Shown piece after piece: positions 58,695-64,000 of a stretch of 64,000 bases of DNA. Made by a program: the position numbers and the translations under genes. Below the pieces are notes generated by a model. That model did not search any database, was not told where the DNA came from, and was given only the letters and a program-made list of their open reading frames with translations. This DNA comes from Bradyrhizobium lupini (GTDB taxonomy: Bacteria; Pseudomonadota; Alphaproteobacteria; Rhizobiales; Xanthobacteraceae): the NCBI RefSeq assembly GCF_040939785.1, contig NZ_CP162553.1:5165001-5229000 (forward strand). Direction: 5' to 3'. How positions within the stretch are numbered: position 1 is the stretch's first letter; the number at the start of each line of letters is the position of its first letter.

Positions 58695-59402
58695 TTAATT
58701 GCTGGCCGTCGCGATGATGCTCTTGACCTGGCTCAGCGTGTAGCTGGCGCCGTCGATGGTCAGCAGCGGCGGCGACTGGGTCAGGTCGACGGATGACACC
58801 GTGCCCTGCACCTGCGCAGCGATGCCGACATTGTTGTTGGCGACATCCTTGCCCGTGGCCGAGATCGTGTACTTGCCGTCGGGCCATTGCGTGCCGTCAT
58901 TGCCCTGGCCGTTCCAGGTGAACGGAACGTCGGTGCCGGCGCCGGCGGTGTATTTGCCGGTGAACACGGTCTGGCCGCTGGCATTGGCGATGGTGATGTC
59001 GACGGTGGCGTCGCTCGGCACGTTGAGATGCCAGGTCGCCGACGAATTCGTCATGGTCCCGGTGGTGCCGTCGACCAGGGCGGTCTTGCCGACGAAGCCC
59101 AGCGCCTGGGTCGCCTGCGTGGTCTGCTGCAGGGTGACGAGCTGGGACAGCGAGTCGTTGGTCTTGAGCTGCTGCTCGACCCCGGCGAACTGCACCAGCT
59201 GCTGGGTGAACTGGTTGGTGTCGAGCGGATCGAGCGGGTTCTGGTTCTGTAGCTGCGTCGTCAGCAGCGTCAGGAAGGTCTGGAAGTTGCCGGCGAGCGT
59301 CGCGCCGGTGGTCGAGCCCAGGCTTGGGTTCGACGAGGATTTCGGCAGGTCGGTCGTGCCCGAGACGACGGACGGGGCGGTGGCGGCATTCGTGGTGGTC
59401 AT
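58695..59402 (-). CDS. flgD: Flagellar hook-capping protein FlgD
   Basis: 235 residues. The N-terminal export and cap segment reads 'FQTFLTLLTTQLQNQNPLDP' then 'DTNQFTQQLVQFAGVEQQL', the FlgD hallmark. The C-terminal half has the FlgD Ig-like/Tudor domains ('WNGQGNDGTQWPDGKYTISA'). FlgD scaffolds hook polymerisation and is then released. It begins 13 bases after fliK, on the same strand; the two form a hook-building operon. Confidence 0.95.
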   Translation of the reverse strand: MTTTNAATAPSVVSGTTDLPKSSSNPSLGSTTGATLAGNFQTFLTLLTTQLQNQNPLDPLDTNQFTQQLVQFAGVEQQLKTNDSLSQLVTLQQTTQATQALGFVGKTALVDGTTGTMTNSSATWHLNVPSDATVDITIANASGQTVFTGKYTAGAGTDVPFTWNGQGNDGTQWPDGKYTISATGKDVANNNVGIAAQVQGTVSSVDLTQSPPLLTIDGASYTLSQVKSIIATASN

Positions 59403-59415
59403 GATCGAATACTCC

Positions 59416-61137
59416 TCACACTCTGATGTCGACGCCGCTGCTCGATCCGAGCATGCGGCCGTAGCTGCGCCCGACCGGGGCCGCGGGAACTGCGTCCTCG
59501 TCGCTGACGATCAGCCGGCGGGCATTGCCGCCATTGTCGTTGTTCTGGCCGGAGTTCTGGCCCGATGAATTCTGGTCGCGCAGACTGAAGGACAGCCCGT
59601 TGCTGCCGGTCTTCAGGCCGGCATCGTCGAGCGCGCGCTGCAATTGGGGAGCGTCTTGCCGCAGCATCTGCAGCGTCTCCGGCTTCTCGACGGTGAGATG
59701 CGAGGTGACCTGTCCGTTGCGGTCGACATTGATGCGGACGTCGATGCGGCCGAGGTCGAGCGGATCGAGGCTGATGTCGAACCGGGTCTTGCCCGCGCGT
59801 GCGGCGGCGGCAATTTCGATCGGCACGCCGGTGATCGGAATGGCCGTATTGGTGGCTGCGGTCGCCGTGAGCGTCGCGGTCGATGCGGTCGCGGCCGAAG
59901 TCGTATTGGTCAGTGACGCCTGCACGGCCGAGGCCGCCTGCGCGCCGGTGTCGGTGGTGGGGACAGCGGCCTGCGTGCCCGCATGGGGATGCGGTGTCGC
60001 AGTCGCCGGTGCCGCATCGGCGGTGCGGTCGGAAGTCCCAGCCTTGGTGTCGCCCGCGTTCGCGTCGATCGGCGGCTTGTCGGCGTGCGGATGCGCCGCG
60101 GTGGCGGACGCTGCCGTCGCCGAGGTCTGCGCGGCGTTGGCCTTGCCGGTGTCCTGGCCGATATTGGAAACGTCGCTCGCGCCTTGCGCAGTGACTGCGG
60201 CCTTGAACGAGGTTTTTGGCGTGCCCTGGTCGACGGCGGCGATCAGGCCGCCATTGGTCTTGGCATCGGCCGCGGTCGAATCGGTGGTCCCGGTCGCGGC
60301 ATCGGCCAGCACTGCCGAGGTGTCGGCATCGACCTTGGCGCTTGCGGTCTTGGCGGTCTTGTCGCCCGGCGTCGCGGTATCGGTCTTGGTGCCGGCGATC
60401 TGCGCTGCGATAGATGCGCTGGCGGCGATGCCGGCGGCGGCAATCGTCAGCGGCGAGGCGGCGGCGCCGGCCACTTGGTTTGCAGCCGCGTTGGAATCGA
60501 CCGGCACGGCGACCACGAGTGCATTCGGATCGGGTACGGCGGCCTGCGTCGCGTCGACTTGCGCGGCGGCGGCGGTATCGACGGCGGCGGCGAGGCCATC
60601 GATGCCGCCGGCCTTGTCCGCATTGGTCTCGTCGGATTTGTCCGCAGATTTGTCGGCCGATTTGGCGTCGGACGCCTCCGGCTTGTCCTTGGTCTTGCTA
60701 TCAGCCTTGGCCGCATCAGCCGTCGAGTCGTTCTTGGCGTCGCTCTTGGCGTCGTTCTTGATGTCGTTTTTGGCGGGCGCGGAATTGTTGGCGTCGTCGC
60801 TGGCCTTGCTCTGCGAGGACTGGTCGCTCGCTGAGCGATCGCGCGGGCTCTTGTCGGAGGCGGAGGACGAGGAATCGGTGCGGCGCGGGGAGTCCTGCAC
60901 GGAGGACGCCGCGCTGTCGCTGATCGCCTGGGTGTTGCTGTCCACCAGCGAGCCAAAGGAGTCGTTGGACCTGTCTTTCGGCGCTTGCGACCGGGCAGGC
61001 TTTTGCTGCGCGCTTGGGACTTGCACGCTTGCCACGACATCTGACGTTCGACCGACCACAGGCAACCCCTTGGAAACATCTTCGCCATGAGAGGTAGCAA
61101 GGAGCGGGCCACCCTTGTGGGTAGGAATTTTATCCAA
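59416..61137 (-). CDS. fliK: FliK-like flagellar hook-length control protein
   Basis: 573 residues. The conserved C-terminal domain is at about 465-560: 'RFDISLDPLDLGRIDVRINV' and 'QVTSHLTVEKPETLQMLRQD' then 'QLQRALDDAGLKT', the Flg_hook signature. The first 450 residues are low-complexity, rich in A, T, D, K and S. One part (about 110-180) has D-A-K and K-S-D repeats. Such a long flexible ruler is expected for hook-length measurement. The start is a TTG at 61137 with no strong ribosome site, so the N-terminus is uncertain. Confidence 0.87.
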   Translation of the reverse strand: MDKIPTHKGGPLLATSHGEDVSKGLPVVGRTSDVVASVQVPSAQQKPARSQAPKDRSNDSFGSLVDSNTQAISDSAASSVQDSPRRTDSSSSASDKSPRDRSASDQSSQSKASDDANNSAPAKNDIKNDAKSDAKNDSTADAAKADSKTKDKPEASDAKSADKSADKSDETNADKAGGIDGLAAAVDTAAAAQVDATQAAVPDPNALVVAVPVDSNAAANQVAGAAASPLTIAAAGIAASASIAAQIAGTKTDTATPGDKTAKTASAKVDADTSAVLADAATGTTDSTAADAKTNGGLIAAVDQGTPKTSFKAAVTAQGASDVSNIGQDTGKANAAQTSATAASATAAHPHADKPPIDANAGDTKAGTSDRTADAAPATATPHPHAGTQAAVPTTDTGAQAASAVQASLTNTTSAATASTATLTATAATNTAIPITGVPIEIAAAARAGKTRFDISLDPLDLGRIDVRINVDRNGQVTSHLTVEKPETLQMLRQDAPQLQRALDDAGLKTGSNGLSFSLRDQNSSGQNSGQNNDNGGNARRLIVSDEDAVPAAPVGRSYGRMLGSSSGVDIRV

Positions 61138-61204
61138 TCAAATCAATGCGTTGACGAATTCGCGCCCCGCCGCGGAGCCTCCCAAAGCCCCGCCATTTCT
61201 GCCT

Positions 61205-61222
61205 CCCCGGCAAGAATTGCCG
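61205..61222. promoter_or_regulatory. Possible FlbD (ftr-type) site upstream of fliK
   Basis: CCCCGGCAAGAATTGCCG contains a perfect dyad CGGCAA-GAA-TTGCCG, about 70-85 bases before the fliK start. It resembles, as far as I recall it, the Caulobacter ftr element bound by FlbD. FlbD-activated hook genes need such sites. A sigma-54 promoter is not obvious in the intervening sequence, so the call is tentative. The rest of the gap 61138-61407 holds a GAGAGCTCTC palindrome at 61276-61285 and the mnmA promoter. Confidence 0.4.
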
Positions 61223-61407
61223 TAAACCTTGCGGGGTCCGTGATTGCTTCACCGGAAGGCCGCCTATATTAAAGAGAGAGCTCTCAACCGCTTTCGACCG
61301 GGCAGGCCGCGCCCTTCGGGAACTCTCGGTTCCCGGGGATTGCCTTTGTCCCGCCGGAAGCACCCAGCGGATCGCCCAGCGCCGCCGTCCACAACGCTTT
61401 AAGGCCC

Positions 61408-62589
61408 ATGCTCAACAGTCTGGATCTCGAAGGCCGTCCTGAGGATACCAGGGTCGTCGTTGCCATGTCAGGCGGCGTCGATTCATCGACGACGGCTGCG
61501 CTTTTGAAGGCGGAAGGCTACGACGTTGTCGGCATCACGCTGCAGCTCTATGACCATGGTGCGGCGACCCATCGCAAGGGCGCCTGCTGCGCCGGCCAGG
61601 ACATCCACGACGCCCGCGACGTCGCCGCCAAGCTCGGCATTCCCCATTACGTGCTCGACTACGAGGATCGCTTTCGCGAATCCGTCATCGACAATTTCGC
61701 CGACAGCTACGCGCTCGGCGAGACGCCGGTGCCGTGCATCGAGTGCAACCGCTCGGTCAAGTTCCGCGACCTCTTGAAGACCGCGCGCGAGCTCGGCGCC
61801 ACCGCGCTTGCCACCGGCCATTACGTTGCCTCGCGCCGCCGCGACGACGGCTCGCGCGCGCTGGTGTGTGCCGCCGACGCCGATCGCGACCAGAGCTACT
61901 TCCTGTTCGCGACCACGCAGGAGCAGCTCGATTATCTGCGCTTTCCGCTCGGCGACATGACCAAGCCCGAGACGCGCGAGCTGGCGCGGCGCTTCGGTCT
62001 TGCCGTCGCCGACAAGCACGACAGCCAGGACATCTGCTTCGTGCCGACCGGGCGCTACACCGACATCATCACCCGCCTGCGGCCGAACGCGATGGACCCC
62101 GGCGACATCGTCGATCTCGACGGCCGCGTGCTCGGCCGGCACAACGGCATCGCCAATTTCACCATCGGCCAGCGCCGCGGCCTCGGCATCGCAGCCGCCG
62201 CGCCGCTGTTCGTGGTGCGGCTGGAGGCCGCCAACCGCCGCGTCGTCGTCGGCCCGCGCGAGGCGCTGAAGATGCACCGCATCGTGTTGCGCGACGTCAA
62301 CTGGATCGGCGATGGCGACATCGACCGCGCCATCGGCAATGGCCTCGAAATGTTCGTGCGCGTGCGCTCGACCCGCGCGCCCCAGCCGGCGTGGCTGCGC
62401 GGCGCGAACGGCCATTACGAGGTCGAGCTCGTCGCCGGCGAAGAGGGCGTTTCGCCGGGACAGGCCTGCGTGTTCTACGACGCACCTGGCGGCCAGGCCC
62501 GCGTGCTCGGCGGCGGCTTCATTCAAAGCGCCGCCGCGAAGGCCGCAAGCAGCACGACGAGGCCGCTCGCAGAAGCGGTCCGCGGCTAA
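61408..62589 (+). CDS. mnmA: tRNA-specific 2-thiouridylase MnmA
   Basis: 393 residues. It thiolates U34 in tRNA-Lys, -Glu and -Gln using ATP and a persulfide. The PP-loop 'SGGVDSS' is at residues 21-27. Catalytic cysteines are C113 in '[11 protein letters not shown]' and C210 in 'DSQDICFVP'. '[13 protein letters not shown]' near 250 is also conserved. The N-terminal extension of 12 residues before 'RVVVAMSGG' is common in rhizobia. Divergent from fliK. Confidence 0.96.
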   Translation: MLNSLDLEGRPEDTRVVVAMSGGVDSSTTAALLKAEGYDVVGITLQLYDHGAATHRKGACCAGQDIHDARDVAAKLGIPHYVLDYEDRFRESVIDNFADSYALGETPVPCIECNRSVKFRDLLKTARELGATALATGHYVASRRRDDGSRALVCAADADRDQSYFLFATTQEQLDYLRFPLGDMTKPETRELARRFGLAVADKHDSQDICFVPTGRYTDIITRLRPNAMDPGDIVDLDGRVLGRHNGIANFTIGQRRGLGIAAAAPLFVVRLEAANRRVVVGPREALKMHRIVLRDVNWIGDGDIDRAIGNGLEMFVRVRSTRAPQPAWLRGANGHYEVELVAGEEGVSPGQACVFYDAPGGQARVLGGGFIQSAAAKAASSTTRPLAEAVRG

Positions 62590-62641
62590 GCGCATGATCC
62601 GGAAAAGTGTGCAGCGGTTTTCCGAACAGATCATGCGCAAA
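62590..62641. repeat. Dispersed repeat (GCGCATGATCCGGAAAAG type)
   Basis: GCGCATGATC at the left pairs with GATCATGCGC at the right, and CCGGAAAA pairs with TTTTCCG(A) inside. It is a well-known rhizobial intergenic hairpin, here lying directly after the mnmA stop codon and 27 bases before the next gene. Confidence 0.75.
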
Positions 62642-62667
62642 ATAAGAATCTAGGCAGGGCAGGGGGC

Positions 62668-63306
62668 ATGGCAGCAGACATCTCGCGGGCCGGGGTCGAG
62701 AAGGCCTATGGCCGCTGGGCGCCGGTCTATGATCTCGTGTTCGGCAAGGTGTTCGACGCCGGCCGGCAGTCGACCATCGCCGAGGCCGATCGCATCGGCG
62801 GCCGCATCCTCGACGTCGGCGTCGGCACCGGGCTGTCGCTCTCCGACTATGCGCGCACCACGAAGATTTGCGGGGTCGACATCTCCGAGCCGATGCTGCG
62901 CAAGGCGCAATCGCGCGTGCGCGCGATGCGCTTGAGCAATGTCGAGGTGCTCTCGGTGATGGATGCGAAGAACCTCGCCTTCCCCGAAAACTTCTTCGAC
63001 GCGGTGGTGGCGCAATACGTCATCACCGCGGTGCCCGATCCCGAGGGCACGCTCGACGAGTTCGTGCGCGTCTTGAAACCCGGCGGCGAGCTGATCCTCG
63101 TCAACCACATCGGCGCCGAAAAGGGTTTGCGCAAACTCTCCGAGCTGGCGTTTGCGCCGCTTGCTCGCCGCCTTGGCTGGCGCCCGGAATTTCCGTGGCA
63201 GCGCTTGGTCGACTGGGCCGCAAAACACGGCGGCGTTACGCTTGCCGAGCGCCGCCCGATGCCGCCGATGGGCCACTTTTCGCTGATCCGCTACCTCAAA
63301 TCGTGA
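62668..63306 (+). CDS. Class I SAM-dependent methyltransferase, PmtA-like
   Basis: 212 residues. The SAM-binding core has motif I 'ILDVGVGTGLSLSDY' near residue 50, 'GVDISEPMLRKAQ' next, and 'FPENFFDAVVAQYVITAVPD' near 110. The N-terminus 'EKAYGRWAPVYDLVFGKVF' is characteristic of rhizobial phosphatidylethanolamine N-methyltransferases of the Rhodobacter/UbiE-like type, so membrane-lipid methylation is plausible. Other UbiE-like small-molecule methyltransferases cannot be excluded. It lies 78 bases after mnmA. Confidence 0.8.
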   Translation: MAADISRAGVEKAYGRWAPVYDLVFGKVFDAGRQSTIAEADRIGGRILDVGVGTGLSLSDYARTTKICGVDISEPMLRKAQSRVRAMRLSNVEVLSVMDAKNLAFPENFFDAVVAQYVITAVPDPEGTLDEFVRVLKPGGELILVNHIGAEKGLRKLSELAFAPLARRLGWRPEFPWQRLVDWAAKHGGVTLAERRPMPPMGHFSLIRYLKS

Positions 63307-63350
63307 TCGGGGGTGCGGAACACGCGGGCTGACCCGCGCGTTTCCCTCCC

Positions 63351-63707
63351 ATGCGCACGACATCAAACATCATTCTGGCCAGCCTCCTGATCGCCGCCTC
63401 CGGCAGCGCGATCGCGCAGGCTCCGCCCGCCCCGGCGACGCCGCCGCAAGCGACCGCGCCGCCATCCCCGCAGCACGCGACCAATTGCACGCCGCAGGAT
63501 CGCCCGAACCGCTCGGCCGACGGCACCACCACCGGCCAGTCCCGGGAACCGCTCGGCGACAAATTGGCAAAATCGGACGGCGTGCTCTGCCCGCCCTCCG
63601 GCGTAGATCCCGAGATGCACGCCCCGGCGCCCAGCACGAACGGCGCCATGCCCGTCATCCCGCCCCCCGGCAGCCCCGGCGGCGACCCGACGGTGCGGCC
63701 GAAATAG
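63351..63707 (+). CDS. Secreted proline-rich protein of unknown function
   Basis: 118 residues. The signal peptide is about residues 1-23 ('IILASLLIAASGSAIAQAPP'). The mature part is proline/alanine-rich with two cysteines ('TNCTPQDRPNR', 'GVLCPPSGVDPEM'), probably linked. It begins 44 bases after the methyltransferase on the same strand. I do not recognise a domain; similar short exported proteins are common in Bradyrhizobium. Confidence 0.7.
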   Translation: MRTTSNIILASLLIAASGSAIAQAPPAPATPPQATAPPSPQHATNCTPQDRPNRSADGTTTGQSREPLGDKLAKSDGVLCPPSGVDPEMHAPAPSTNGAMPVIPPPGSPGGDPTVRPK

Positions 63708-63762
63708 CTCGTCGCGCCGAAGCCTTGGCGTAGGCGGAGCCTGTTCCGCATCCCAATCTCGT

Positions 63763-63871
63763 CGTCATGCCCGGGCTCGTCCCGGGCATCCACGTTTTTG
63801 TGGCCGCCCGCAAAGGTCGTGGATGGCCGGGAAAAAGGTCGTGGACGGCCGGGACAAGCCCGGCCATGACG
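63763..63871. repeat. Dispersed palindromic repeat (CGTCATGCCCGGGC type), with an internal duplication
   Basis: The edges CGTCATGCCCGGGCTCGTCC and GGACAAGCCCGGCCATGACG match those at 21075-21165. Inside, a GGTCGTGGATGGCCGGGAAA segment is followed by a second, similar GGTCGTGGACGGCCGGGACA, so one arm is duplicated. The bases after it to the window end show no gene on either strand. Confidence 0.65.
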
Positions 63872-64000
63872 AATCTGGCCCGAGATTCGGCCCCAAAACA
63901 CACCCATCCATTCCTGTCCGCGGACTTGTCGCGCCGTCGCCTTGGCGAAGGCGGAAGCTTTAGCCAAAGCGGAAGCAAACTCGGATTGACAGCCCGCCGC

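Overview
The window is high-GC alphaproteobacterial chromosome, most probably from Bradyrhizobium or a close relative. The reasons are the class II flagellar operon with FlbD and a CtrA-type promoter box next to sciP, the density of solute-binding-protein ABC importers, the Nap reductase genes, and several families of dispersed palindromic repeats between genes. I saw no rRNA, tRNA, CRISPR array, insertion sequence or prophage.

Layout. 1-1.7 kb: the end of a polyamine-type ABC importer and a small membrane protein. 1.7-4.8 kb: a sugar-type ABC importer on the minus strand. 5-7 kb: an AsmA-like envelope protein. 7.3-9.3 kb: a two-subunit 3-oxoacid CoA-transferase and an acetyltransferase. 9.3-14.5 kb: an AraC regulator, a FixJ-like regulator lacking the usual phosphoacceptor, a DUF4139 protein and a phytase-like esterase. 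14.6-19.1 kb: a second sugar-type importer with a D-2-hydroxyacid dehydrogenase. 19-26.3 kb: a chemoreceptor, a Bug-type binding protein, two paralogous EamA exporters, a TetR regulator and small metabolic genes. 26.6-29.6 kb: purA and a membrane protein. 29.7-34 kb: small secreted and membrane proteins, then msrB and msrA. 34-39 kb: a TPR-caspase protein, a RecD-like helicase, napC, a truncated napB and a truncated acyltransferase. 39-43.8 kb: a luciferase-family monooxygenase, unknown proteins, a LuxR regulator and a cytochrome P450. 44.2-49.6 kb: a complete organosulfonate operon of two SsuA-like proteins, SsuD, SsuC, SsuB and a flavin reductase. 49.7-52.5 kb: a 52-residue membrane protein, an M20 peptidase and a haloperoxidase-related protein. 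52.7-61.1 kb: flagellar genes fliF-fliG-fliH-fliN-flbD, sciP, and fliK-flgD. 61.4-64 kb: mnmA, a methyltransferase and a secreted proline-rich protein.

The organosulfonate genes form a working set: capture (SsuA), import (SsuB, SsuC), desulfonation (SsuD) and FMNH2 supply (flavin reductase). The flagellar genes form a second set: MS ring and switch (FliF, FliG, FliN), export-ATPase regulator (FliH), hook building (FlgD, FliK), and transcriptional control (FlbD, SciP, and a predicted CtrA site).

Two features affect the whole window. First, six otherwise well-preserved genes carry a single-base frameshift (AsmA-like gene, a sugar permease, the gene after purA, msrA, the acyltransferase and fliF); three lie in runs of five or six identical bases and a fourth in a short C run. 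This looks more like consensus-sequence error than gene decay. Second, napB and the acyltransferase diverge from a point near 38,150 and both lack their 5' ends, which marks a deletion or rearrangement joint, or a misassembly. I found no convincing new defence or biosynthetic system.
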